Shown in pieces: positions 25,422-35,500 of a stretch of DNA of 64,000 nucleotides. A model generated the notes under the pieces. That model saw only the letters and a list, made by a program, of their open reading frames with translations. It searched no databases and was not told the origin of the DNA. The first letter of the stretch is position 1; every line of letters begins with the position of its first letter. A program made the position numbers and the translations under genes. The stretch covers positions 30,774 through 94,773 of the forward strand of contig NZ_KB893389.1 in assembly GCF_000374085.1 (NCBI RefSeq), given 5' to 3'. Source of the stretch: Spirosoma spitsbergense DSM 19989 (GTDB taxonomy: Bacteria; Bacteroidota; Bacteroidia; Cytophagales; Spirosomataceae).

Positions 25422-28400
25422 CTAAAAACCAATGGTCAAGCCTACAAATACCGTTTTTACCTGGGGAAGTGTAAAGAAATCAATCCCCTGCGAAGCCGTT
25501 GAACCGTCCAGCGTACTCACTTCGGGGTCGGGTCCGGAGTAGTTCGTCAGTGTCCAGAGGTTCGTGGCCGATGCATAAATCCGGGTGTTGGTTATTTTGA
25601 ACCGCTCAATCCATTTTTTAGGCAGGTTGTAGCCAACCGACACATTTTTCAGGCGCAGGAAGGAGCCATCCTCCAGAAAACGGCTGCTGGTGTAGTTGTT
25701 GTAGGTATTCTGAAAAACGTAACGGGGTACACTGGTGATGTCACCCTCTTTTTGCCACCGTTTCAGCGCCTGCCGGGACTGGTTGCTCTGAATATCAGAC
25801 CCGGTATTGACCAGCGTAACGTTCGTAAAATTAAGAATACTGTTGCCATACGAGAACTGCAGAAATGCACTCACGTCGAATCCTTTCCAGGAGACCCGGT
25901 TGGTCAGGCCGCCGTACAGTTTGGGTTGGGCATTACCAATTACCTGCCCATCATCGGGCGTGATTTTACCATCGCCGTTTTTATCGTCGTAGATGGCATC
26001 ACCCGTCGCCGGGTCGACCCCCAGGAATTTCAGCCCCCAGAAGGTTCCCAATGGCTGGCCGGGCAAAATGACGTTGGTATTGGAAACACCATTACCCGTA
26101 TAGCCCCGAAAAACGGGCTGGTCGGTGGCCAGGGACACTACTTTATTCTCGTTATGCGAAATATTGAAGTCGGTAGTCCAGCGCACCGCCTTGTTGATGT
26201 TTACGCTCGAAATTGTCAGCTCGACACCCCGGTTCGATACTTCTCCAATGTTACCCTGCACGGTACTAAAACCAGTTGTTTGCGGAATCGGCTGGGCAAA
26301 CAGCAGTTTATTGGTCAGGTTGTCATAGGCATCGATAGTAAATGTCAGCCGACCGCTGTAAAACGAGGCATCCAGGCCAATATTGGCCTCGCGGGTGCGT
26401 TCCCATTGCAGGTTTGGGTTGGCTAGGGCAGCCGGGCCAACGCCCGTGGCTCCGCTGTAGGTAGCCGACGCCCAGGTACCCAGAAACTGGTAATCGCCAA
26501 TTTGCTCATTGCCCGTAAACCCAAAACTGGTTCGCAGTTTCAAGTCGTTTAGAAAACGGAACTGCTGCATGAACGGCTCGGACGATATGCGCCAGGCCGC
26601 AGATGCCGACGGGAACAAGCCAAACCGCCGGTTCTGCCCGAATCGTGAGGAGCCGTCGTAGCGCGAGGTGATTGTGGCCAGGTACTTCTCGTCATAATCG
26701 TACCGGACTTCGCCAATAAGCGAGATTAGGCCATTGCGGTTTTTGTAGGAATCGCCCTGGTCTACTATCCCTGCCGACCGAATGTAAGTGAAATCATCGC
26801 TGGGAAACAGACGCCCCTGCAGGTTTCCACTCCGTTCAAACTGCTGCTGTAACTCAAAACCGGCGGTTCCGCTGAAATGATGTTTTTCGGCCAGTTGGTA
26901 GCTGTAATTCAGGGTATTCGTATTGACAATCTTTGACACGTTTGCGCTACTGAAAACGCCGTATCCCTGACCGCCTACGCTGGGCAAAAAGCCGCCAATA
27001 GCCGTGGTGGACGGCTCGAACTGGTCTTCGGTGATGTTATTATAGTCCGCACTTATTTTCGACCGGAAGCGTAGGTTTTGCAGGATTTCGTATTCGGCGT
27101 AAAGCCCGACCAGCATCTTGATGGTGTAGGTTTCAAAACGCGGTAGCAAAGCCTGACCAACTGGGTTAAAATTGGGGAAACCCGCATATTCGGGGTCATT
27201 GGGGCCATACAGCTTACCTTGTTCATTGTAGGGTGAATAATAGGGTAAACTCTTCAGCGCACCCGAATAAACACCATCCAGGAAGTTATCGCCTTTTACC
27301 CGCTTGTTTTTCACCTGCGACAGTGTCAGGTTCATGCCGAACGAAAGCTTGTCGGTGGCTTTATGGTCGAACTTGAACTGGCCGGTGTAGCGGGTAAACT
27401 GGCTATTGAGTTGAATTCCCTGTTCATTGCGGTAGCTACCACTGAGGTAAAACTGCGTTTTGTCATTACCGCCCTGGGTGGATAGCTGATACTGCTGGTA
27501 AACGCCTTTTCGCAGAACAGAGTTAATCCAGTCGGTATTCTGCCCATCGGTAACCCCTTTTATAAGACCCAGTTTATCGGGGTCCTGACCGGCATTAATC
27601 ACCGCTTCCCGCTGTAAGTCCAGCAGTTCGGTAGCATTCAGCAAATTGGGCCGACGAATAATATCAACCATGCCCTGCTGAACGTCGGCCGTAAATTTCG
27701 TTTTCTGATTGGCTTTTCCCCGCTTGGTGGTTATCAGGACCACGCCATTGGCCGCCCGCGACCCGTAAATGGCTTTGGCCGACGCATCTTTCAGCACGTC
27801 GATGCTCTCAATGTCGTTGGGATTGAAGAGCGCCAGTGCATTATCTGTCTGGCCACCAAAATCCCGCCCCGTAAGTGCTCCGTTTTCAACCGGCACGCCA
27901 TCCACAATGAACAGGGGACGGTTGCTGGCCGAAATAGAGGTGTTGCCGCGTACTCTGACCATGATTCCACCACCGGGCGTACCCGACGATTGCGACACCT
28001 GCACACCAGCCGCCTGCCCCTGTAGAGCCTGGTCGAAACTAGCCACCGGGATGTCTTTGAACTTGTCGGGCGAGATGGACGCAATGGAACTGGAAATATC
28101 TTTTCGCTGGGTAGTATTATACCCCGTTACGACTACCTGCGTCAGTTCATTGATGGATTCCTGCATCTGGATGTTGATCGTTGTGCGGTTGCCAACGGTA
28201 ATTTCCTGGGATACCAGTCCGATGGAGGTAGCAAGCAGTATAGCGGTACTGCCGGGAACGGTGATGGAGTAGTTCCCATTGGCATCGGAGCTAACGCCAT
28301 TGGTAGTACCTTTCACCTGAATATTCACACCGGGCAACGGTTGCCCATCCTGCACCGATATAACCCTACCCGATATACGAACACCCTGCGCCAGCAGATA

Positions 28401-28457
28401 ACCCGGTAGTATGGCCAGCAGAACTGCCCAGATAATAGCACTGTAGAATTTTCTCAT
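25422..28457 (-). CDS. SusC/RagA-family TonB-linked outer-membrane transporter
   Basis: From the ATG at 28455-28457 the protein has 1011 residues. It has a signal peptide (MRKFYSAIIWAVLLAILPGY), a carboxypeptidase-like regulatory beta-domain (about 25-110), a TonB plug with GIMVRVRGNTSISASNRPLF and DIESIDVLKDASAKAIYGSR, and a large beta-barrel ending in PQVKTVFVGLTIGF. The final aromatic residue is normal for outer-membrane insertion. It imports the ligand captured by SusD, driven by TonB. The protease and lipoproteins downstream suggest peptide or glycopeptide uptake rather than a polysaccharide. A Bacteroidota promoter lies 65-95 bases upstream. Confidence 0.94.
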   Translation of the reverse strand: MRKFYSAIIWAVLLAILPGYLLAQGVRISGRVISVQDGQPLPGVNIQVKGTTNGVSSDANGNYSITVPGSTAILLATSIGLVSQEITVGNRTTINIQMQESINELTQVVVTGYNTTQRKDISSSIASISPDKFKDIPVASFDQALQGQAAGVQVSQSSGTPGGGIMVRVRGNTSISASNRPLFIVDGVPVENGALTGRDFGGQTDNALALFNPNDIESIDVLKDASAKAIYGSRAANGVVLITTKRGKANQKTKFTADVQQGMVDIIRRPNLLNATELLDLQREAVINAGQDPDKLGLIKGVTDGQNTDWINSVLRKGVYQQYQLSTQGGNDKTQFYLSGSYRNEQGIQLNSQFTRYTGQFKFDHKATDKLSFGMNLTLSQVKNKRVKGDNFLDGVYSGALKSLPYYSPYNEQGKLYGPNDPEYAGFPNFNPVGQALLPRFETYTIKMLVGLYAEYEILQNLRFRSKISADYNNITEDQFEPSTTAIGGFLPSVGGQGYGVFSSANVSKIVNTNTLNYSYQLAEKHHFSGTAGFELQQQFERSGNLQGRLFPSDDFTYIRSAGIVDQGDSYKNRNGLISLIGEVRYDYDEKYLATITSRYDGSSRFGQNRRFGLFPSASAAWRISSEPFMQQFRFLNDLKLRTSFGFTGNEQIGDYQFLGTWASATYSGATGVGPAALANPNLQWERTREANIGLDASFYSGRLTFTIDAYDNLTNKLLFAQPIPQTTGFSTVQGNIGEVSNRGVELTISSVNINKAVRWTTDFNISHNENKVVSLATDQPVFRGYTGNGVSNTNVILPGQPLGTFWGLKFLGVDPATGDAIYDDKNGDGKITPDDGQVIGNAQPKLYGGLTNRVSWKGFDVSAFLQFSYGNSILNFTNVTLVNTGSDIQSNQSRQALKRWQKEGDITSVPRYVFQNTYNNYTSSRFLEDGSFLRLKNVSVGYNLPKKWIERFKITNTRIYASATNLWTLTNYSGPDPEVSTLDGSTASQGIDFFTLPQVKTVFVGLTIGF

Positions 28458-28521
28458 GTATAAGGTGTACGCCAAATGAAAGCGGTTTGAGGCAGGTTTG
28501 TTAATCGAAAAAACAAAGCAC

Positions 28522-28552
28522 TAAAAATAGGGTAAAAGCTACTTTTTTCAAA
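28522..28552 (-). promoter_or_regulatory. Probable Bacteroidota promoter of the SusC-protease operon
   Basis: On the minus strand TTTG (28552-28549) is followed after 19 bases by TATTTTTA (28529-28522). This is close to the -33 TTTG and -7 TAnnTTTG consensus with one mismatch. Transcription would begin about 60 bases upstream of the SusC start codon. Confidence 0.55.
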
Positions 28553-28680
28553 CGAAAATAGTAGCCTGCATCGTATAAATCTGACCTGTTGAAAAACTAC
28601 CTCTGTGTTTTTTACAGGCATCATTTAGCTGTTTACACGCAAATAAGATCGTAATGGTGGCGAGTGGTTATTTCAATGGC

Positions 28681-29952
28681 TCATTTGATATAATAAAATA
28701 CCAGATTCATCATCTCATCGGTTGAGCTCCAACCGTAGCCAACCGTACGGACCGGGTGGTTAGGATTCAGTGGATTCTGATCGGTATTATCGTAATGGGC
28801 CTCAGCAATGATGGTCGAGCCTTTGGGCAGTACGAGTGGCTCACGGAAGAAGTAGGTAAGTTGCCAGCGGTAATCCCAATCCGGGATGCTGACCAGATTG
28901 ATGGCCTCACCCGCCGGCGTTATGGCAAACGCCCTTACCGACTGACCCAGCCAGTGCATATGAGGCAGCACCGACAACAGCCGGACGGTATCGGGCAACG
29001 GTCCGTAGTTGATATAAAAGGTGGGCCTGGTATTAGCCGCCAGCCGAAAGGGCTGATTCGTAATGTTATTTTCTGTAAGCGTAAGCGTCCGCACAATTTG
29101 CTTCACCGGCTTTTTGGCGAAATATAACCGTACCTCCGACTGGTCCTGTGCGGCATTGGGCGAAGGTGAATAATGAATGTTAAGGATCAGGTCGCTACCG
29201 GCCCGAATGCGTTTGACCGACCCCGCCGGGAAGGTTACGCGGTCATTGCCGGGCACCCAACCGTAAAGAAATTCGTCGGCCAGTGGTGTTTTCTAAAAAT
29301 CGAGCAGGTAGGCATCATCCTCTGCAATGCCATCAATACCGGCCATGGTCCCCGTTGAGTCAACCATCAATCGGCTATGGTGCAACAGTTTTCGGTTACC
29401 CGGTACAAACTCAATGGCCGTTACCCATACATCCTGGGCCAGGTTCATGGGTACGTGGAAATACCGAAAATCCTCCCGACCATCACCTTTGATGGCGTAG
29501 GGTTTCATGCGCAGAACAAGATCGGGTTTTACTTCTTCAGCCGAATCGTCCGTCTCTTTTACCGCTTGTTTTATGTTGGACTTTTCCTCATTCCTCTCTC
29601 CTTCCGGCATGCCTCCCTGCACCCAGTTCTGAATCATCCTTATCTCGGTATCGGATAACCCCCTTTCGTTGGCGTAATGCTGGAAGGTACGGTCGGCCGG
29701 AAAGGGGGGCATATAGCGGCTCTGGGTCACTTTGGCAATGAATTTGCCCCGTTTCGCAACGTCCGGGTAAGTCAGTAAGCTAAATGGCCCTACCCCACCC
29801 GGATGATGGCAGGGCGTGGCACAATTGCGGATAATGATGGGCTGGATAGTGGCGGTGTAGGTAGGAATCAGTTGTGCCACAGCCGCTTTACCTATCCAGA
29901 AAAGCCCAAAACTACATACCCATAGTGCAAGCTGCCACTGTCTCATATGCAC
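28681..29952 (-). pseudogene. Cytochrome c/copper type II monooxygenase-like protein interrupted by in-frame TAG
   Basis: The open frame of 424 codons carries one TAG (29293-29295, codon 220) between DAYLLDF and KTPLADEF. The N-terminal part has a signal peptide and an unusual heme-binding site CATPCH (CxxxCH, Cys44, Cys48, His49). The rest resembles ascorbate-dependent copper type II monooxygenases: LLHHSRL (His191-His192), NIHYSP (His260) and PHMHWLG (His331, His333) supply the two expected copper sites. The stop separates the first copper ligands from the rest, so the 219-residue product could not be active. GAG, AAG or CAG to TAG would explain it. It lies between the two SusC/SusD loci, downstream of a terminator-like hairpin. 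Confidence 0.82.
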
Positions 29953-29971
29953 AATTATTGAATCTTTAAAA

Positions 29972-30007
29972 ATAAAAGAAGCAAACCATATGGTCTGCTT
30001 CTTTTAT
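29972..30007. terminator. Bidirectional hairpin terminator
   Basis: ATAAAAGAAGCA (29972-29983) pairs with TGCTTCTTTTAT (29996-30007), and the inner AACCATATGGT bases continue the stem. A-rich and T-rich ends serve both directions. It closes the second SusC/SusD operon on the minus strand. Confidence 0.7.
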
Positions 30008-30028
30008 CAAAAACTATATACCAGCATC

Positions 30029-30703
30029 TTACTTTACATCAAAAACCAACTGGCAGTTAGCTGCCGCGTCTGAGAAAGGAGTCGTATCGCCACAAACACT
30101 GTCAGGGTTCCATGTAGTGAATACCTTACCGTCAGCAGTGTATAGCTTCCAGGTAATAACGAAATCTTCGGTTCCATTAAACCACTTACCGGTGGGGCGT
30201 GGGTTAGCCGGATTCGCAAACACCTTTACCGCGTTTACCTTGTCGTACTTGAAGGTAGCATCTTTGTAGACATTATAAATCTCAGTAGGCGAGATACTAA
30301 ACGTGCTATACTGCCGGTTAGCCGCTGCCGGACTAATGGTTTTAATGAGTTTGGGACCCAGCGAAGCCGTTTTGGGGTTACCGTCAGCATCGCTGTAATA
30401 GTCCAGCATTTCTACATAAACCTCAGCCTTGCTAACCGTCAATACATTATCGAGTGATACCCAGCGGATTTTGAAATTCACTTTGGCGGCATCAACATCC
30501 TGCCCCGTTTTGGGGAAGTTAGCCGCATATGCCAGCGAATTTTTCCGGCTCGACGAATTTTTAGCTGGCTCAGCTACATCCGCAAAAGCCGTGTAAGCAT
30601 GTACGCCTGATTCCCAGCCTGGTACCGGGTTCAACGATTCATCGCGGCATCCCAGCACGGCTACCATGCCGAAAGAGAGCGCGTAAGTAATTAGTTTTTT
30701 CAT
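30029..30703 (-). CDS. Lipoprotein at the end of the second SusC/SusD operon
   Basis: The 224-residue protein has a lipoprotein signal (MKKLITYALSFGMVAVLGC, Cys19) and a beta-rich mature part (VNFKIRWVSLDNVLTVSKAE, VYVEMLDYYSDADGNPKTAS). Two cysteines near the end (SVCGD and AANCQL) could form a disulfide. I do not recognise a named family. Position downstream of susD by about 60 bases suggests a surface accessory lipoprotein of this uptake system. Confidence 0.75.
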   Translation of the reverse strand: MKKLITYALSFGMVAVLGCRDESLNPVPGWESGVHAYTAFADVAEPAKNSSSRKNSLAYAANFPKTGQDVDAAKVNFKIRWVSLDNVLTVSKAEVYVEMLDYYSDADGNPKTASLGPKLIKTISPAAANRQYSTFSISPTEIYNVYKDATFKYDKVNAVKVFANPANPRPTGKWFNGTEDFVITWKLYTADGKVFTTWNPDSVCGDTTPFSDAAANCQLVFDVK

Positions 30704-30763
30704 ACAAGTATTGGTTTGTTCAGCCGGTTATGAATGACAAACCGGCTGAACGAGAATGAGTGA

Positions 30764-32479
30764 TTAAAATTCCCACTTATATTTTGTCTTGTCCCAGAAC
30801 ACCGGGTCACGGTCGAAGATGACGTTTGCCACGTAGGTAGCAGCATTCGGGTTCAAATTACCCTCCTGAGCTGGGTAAGGCAACCGCAGAGCGTACTGAC
30901 GGGGTGGTTTCAGAATAGGAGGCTGAATACCGACCGAGAACTGCTTGAAGGGCCCCTGCACGGGATAACCCGTCCGGCGCATCATATTCCAGATTTCCTG
31001 TCCCTGACCATACGAAGAAAACCATACCTGCTTGGCTACTACGTTCAGTTTGGCCTGATCGCTCAGAGCGGCATCGTATAGTTTCAGCCAGGCATTTACA
31101 TAATCAGTAATAGCTTTGTCAGTAGGGGCCACTGATCTTGAATCGGCTTTCTGACTAACGCTTACTACCAGTGCAATTTGCTCGCGCATGGCGGCTTCAA
31201 ACAGGGCTTTGGCATCACCGGTTACACCGGTTCCGTCCAGGATAGCTTCGACCTGATAAAACTTAATGTTCCAGCTTGTAATCAGCGGCCATATACCATT
31301 ACCACCTGGATTGTTACCCGTCAGCGTTTTAGCTGGAGTCTCCCGGCCCGAATAGAAACCACCAGCTGGGTAAGCACCCGGCGTAGCACGCAGCGCACCA
31401 TCAGCCGGTGCACCCGTATTATCTCCCCGGTCCCGGCCAAAAAATCCCGATAAATAAGCAATGTCTGCTTTTGTTGGGTCCTGCGTATCGTTATAGAATA
31501 CCCGCTTGTATTCGGCCAGGAAAGCCGGACGCAGGGGCAGGTAAGTGCCCCCGAAAGGGATAGTACCCCGGTCAGTTGGGTTCGATGGATCGAGCGTGGC
31601 ACTGGTTTGCCGGTAGAAGTAAAATGGCAGACGCGGGTCCATGTTCAGAATCATTTCGCCCATCAACTGATGGTTGATGTAGGTCGCATCACCCGTACCG
31701 GTATAAGGTCCCTGAAACAGCGGGTGCCGGTCGTCCTGTGGCGAAATCTGCGTCGAATACTGATAAACGAAGTTCTGGGCAGGGGTAGTGATAAAGCCAC
31801 CCGCATCGAAGGCGGCCTTCAGGTCAGCATTTCCCGTTGCGCGACCTTTGCGCGAATTGAACAGCAACCGGAGTTTAACCGTCTTGGCTAAACGGGTCCA
31901 GGTAGCAGCACTACCGGCTCCAATAAAATCGCTGGCTACGGCTACGGCCTGTGGTTTCGCTAATTCAACAACGGCCTGGTCGCAGAGTTTGATTATATTC
32001 TCATAAATGGCCACGTCTTTGTCGAACTTAACGGCTTTATCCGTACCGGGAATATTACCCTTCCAGGCTTCGGAGTAGGGAATATCGCCGAACTGATCGA
32101 CCATGTTCCCGACGGCATACGCTTTAAGCACCATCGCAATGCCCCGATAAATGGGACTCTTGCCATCGTCCGTTGCTTTCAGTATTTCCTCCACGTTCTG
32201 CATACTCCGGTAGAAGGAATTCCAGGTTCCGTTATATGAGTTGTTAGTCAGGTTGTAATTGTCGGCACTGTTGCGCAGCCCGGCAAATCCCCCTGCATCA
32301 CTCACTACCTGCACCATTGAATTGGTAGCGGCCAGTTCTGCCGTTGGTAGCAGCAGTTTTAACGCTGCTGCCGATGGCTTGTTGGGGTCCTGATTGATAT
32401 CGAGTTCGGTAATGCTACAGGCACTAACTAAGGCCACGCACCCACCAAACAGGAGCGATTTAAAAAAAGTATGTTTCAT
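30764..32479 (-). CDS. SusD/RagB-like lipoprotein
   Basis: The 571-residue protein has a lipoprotein signal (MKHTFFKSLLFGGCVALVSAC) followed by SITELDINQDPNKPS, the N-terminal hallmark of the second SusD-like subgroup. Helical TPR-like segments are visible (ILKATDDGKSPIYRGIAMVL, KAYAVGNMVDQFGDIPYSEA), and the C-terminal half includes QVWFSSYGQGQEIWNMMRRT followed by GYP. It binds ligand at the cell surface with the SusC transporter encoded 25 bases upstream. Substrate unknown. Confidence 0.93.
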   Translation of the reverse strand: MKHTFFKSLLFGGCVALVSACSITELDINQDPNKPSAAALKLLLPTAELAATNSMVQVVSDAGGFAGLRNSADNYNLTNNSYNGTWNSFYRSMQNVEEILKATDDGKSPIYRGIAMVLKAYAVGNMVDQFGDIPYSEAWKGNIPGTDKAVKFDKDVAIYENIIKLCDQAVVELAKPQAVAVASDFIGAGSAATWTRLAKTVKLRLLFNSRKGRATGNADLKAAFDAGGFITTPAQNFVYQYSTQISPQDDRHPLFQGPYTGTGDATYINHQLMGEMILNMDPRLPFYFYRQTSATLDPSNPTDRGTIPFGGTYLPLRPAFLAEYKRVFYNDTQDPTKADIAYLSGFFGRDRGDNTGAPADGALRATPGAYPAGGFYSGRETPAKTLTGNNPGGNGIWPLITSWNIKFYQVEAILDGTGVTGDAKALFEAAMREQIALVVSVSQKADSRSVAPTDKAITDYVNAWLKLYDAALSDQAKLNVVAKQVWFSSYGQGQEIWNMMRRTGYPVQGPFKQFSVGIQPPILKPPRQYALRLPYPAQEGNLNPNAATYVANVIFDRDPVFWDKTKYKWEF

Positions 32480-32504
32480 TTTTTAGTAAGTCAAGTCGGA
32501 TTGA

Positions 32505-35500
32505 TTAGAAAGAAGCCGATACGTTGATACCAAACCGGCGCGTGGAGGGAGCAGCTCCCAAATCGAAGCCCTGAATGTTCAGGTCCGGATAGCTCGACAG
32601 TACTTCGGGGTCGAAGTTAAGCCCTTTGAGCATGTTGGGAGCCACAAACCACAGGTTACGACCCGATGCCGAAACACGCAGACTACCAAACACTTTCGTG
32701 TACTTTTTCAGGAACGCCTTTGGTAAAGTATATCCTAAAACAACTTCACGCAAGCGAATTACCGTCGTCTCGTATACGTTCGTCTCATCTGCTCCGTAGG
32801 CACCAAATCCGTTCGAGAAGTGGTACTGGAAAGCCGTCATTGGTATAGTGTTTGGCTGCTGTTTACCATTTTCATCTAAGATGGCCTTGTACGTAGCTGG
32901 ATCACCATATACACCCGGAATTACGCGCAACCCTTCCCGATCTTCCGAGTCTTTCAACTGACCTCGCAACAGCAGCGAAGCCGCCGTAGCTGAGAAGATT
33001 TTGCCACCCTGCCGGTAGTCGATCAGTGCCGACAGGTTGAAACCCTTCCAGGAGAAGTTGTTGGTAATACCCAGCGTGAAGTTGGGGGCCGGATTACCCA
33101 GAATCTGCGATCCTGGCAGCGTAAACGGCAAACCCGAAGTAGGGTTGATGAGTAATTTACCATCTTCACTGCGGGCATTCACTGTACCATAAATCTGCCC
33201 GAAGGGAGACCCTTCCCGATGAAGGGTACCGAGCGAGGAAAGGCCCGTACCACCGAGGAAGATTTCACCGGCCGGACCGGCACTTACTACGTTGGAGCGT
33301 AGCCGGGTGAAAGCACTTGTAATAGACCACTCAAATCCGTTAGCCAGCCGCAACGGCACTAGCGTCAGGGCAATTTCAATGCCCTTGTTATCGATTTGAC
33401 CGGCGTTAGTCACTTCGTTGTAGAAGCCCGTAGCCGCCGGAATCCGGCGTGATACGATCAGGTCCGTCGATTTCCGATAGAAATACGCAAAATCGAGGTT
33501 TATCCGACTGTTGAAGAACTGTAACTCTGCCCCTACTTCGGTTTCTGTGGTGAATTCCGGCTTTAGGTTGGCGTTGTTCAGTTGATTGGGTAAGGTAGCT
33601 ATCGAATATGGGGTTGCATTTACGTATGTACGACCCAGGTCATATGCCGTGTACACATTGTACGGGTCAGCATCTTTACCCACCGTAGCATAGTTAGCCC
33701 GCAGCTTACCAAAGTTCAGGATGTTTTTTGGTAGGTTGAACGCGTCCGTAAAGACAAACGAGGTCGATACAGCCGGATAGTAATAGCTATTGTTAGCAAT
33801 TGGCAGGGTTGACGAGTGATCGTTCCGCACACTAGCCGTTAAGTACAGATAGTTATTGTAGGATAACGACAGTTCACCAAAAATACCGAATAGCCGACGC
33901 TTCCGATTTAGTTCATCGGCCGATTGACTAAGCGTGCCTCCTATTGTCAACACAGTAGGGTCAATAACCTGACTACCAAACAACCGGGACTGCTGGTACG
34001 TACGCTCGTTGAGGTTAAGTCCTACCAGCAGGCGGGCCGAAAAACGCTCACCAATCTCTTTGGTAGCCGTAGCCAGAAAAGTAAGGTCCGTCTCTGTGTT
34101 GGTCAGTTCCGTTTTTGTGATAGCTCCTAATGGAATAGCGGTACCGCCCGGACGGATATTGTTGTGACGCGTTTCGTGATAGGTGTTTACTCCACCGCGA
34201 GCGGTCAGGTTCAGCCAGGGCGTTACGTCATACGTCAGGGCCATGTTGCCATATACCCGGTTTACCTTAGAGGTGTACAGGTTATACTTGGCCGTCCAGA
34301 GCGGGTTGTCCAGCGCCCGGTAAAACACATTCGAGCCATCTACCGGGTTCTCGAACGGGTAGCCGCTCAGGTTGTAGTTACGGGGCAGGTAAAACAGGCG
34401 GTCATAAATAGAGCCGCTCGACCCGGAACTATAATCGGTAAAAAACGAAGCACCCGACTGAGGGCTTTGCTGATTGGTATTTACGTAGTTTACGTTACCC
34501 GACACATTGAGGCCATTGACCAGGGTAGCATTACCACCGAAGTTAAGCGAGGTACGCTCCGTAAACGAGTTCGGAATAATACCGTCGTTCCGTAAACGGG
34601 AAATACCGGCATTCAATGAAGTCTTGTCGCCGGTAGAACTGATGTTAATCGAATTTTCGGCTACCTTACCCTGCTTGAAAAAGCCACCGATAATGTCGTA
34701 GGGCTGTAAAGGTACTGGTACTGCATTCCCGCTGGCATCCAGAAATTCCGGGAACACGCTCTTATACCGGGCAGCCGTGTAGGGTACGCCCACAATGGGG
34801 TTAGGCACTGTGCCTTCTGGATACCCATCCTGAATTGTTTTCGAGTAGCGGTCGAAGCCTAAAGTAGCATTAACCCGGTCAACTTCCGACGGGAATACCG
34901 TACCCCAGTTGCCGATGAATCCACCGTTATACTGCTGGTTAGACCCCTGCGTGTAGGTGTCCTGATAATTGGGAACGGTAGATATTTTCTCCACCGAGTA
35001 CGAGCTTGAGTACGTAACTTCCAAGCCTTTGCGGGCTGATTTACTGCCTGCCTTGGTCGTGATGACAATTACCCCGTTTGCCGCCCGTGAACCATACAAC
35101 GCAGATGCTGCCGCCCCTTTCAGTACGGTCATAGCCTCGATATTGTTCGGATCAATATCATAAGCCCGGTTCGACACAACCGAGTTGCTGGCGTAGTCAG
35201 CCCCGGCACCATTGGAGGAGTTATCGAAGGGAATACCATCCACCACAAACAGGGGCTGGTTATTACCCGCAAAGGAGTTATTACCGCGGATATTGATTTT
35301 GGTAGCCTGACCGGGGGCACCACCACCGGCAATAATGTTTACGCCGGGTACTTTACCGGATAATGCCCGCAAGGGGTCTGGTTCTGAACGTTGTTGAAGA
35401 AGATCGCCCTTCACTGTGGTGATGGCGTAAGCAAGAGCCTTCTTTTCACGCTGCTGGCCCAGAGCAGTTACTACCACTTCGCCCAATTGCTTAGAGTCGT

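Noticed and set aside
2113..29295. Stop-codon reassignment or programmed read-through as the reason for the split genes
   Set aside because: TAG, TGA and TAA all occur as the interrupting codon, and all three are used as normal stops in intact genes of the window. No hairpin or other read-through signal is seen behind them.
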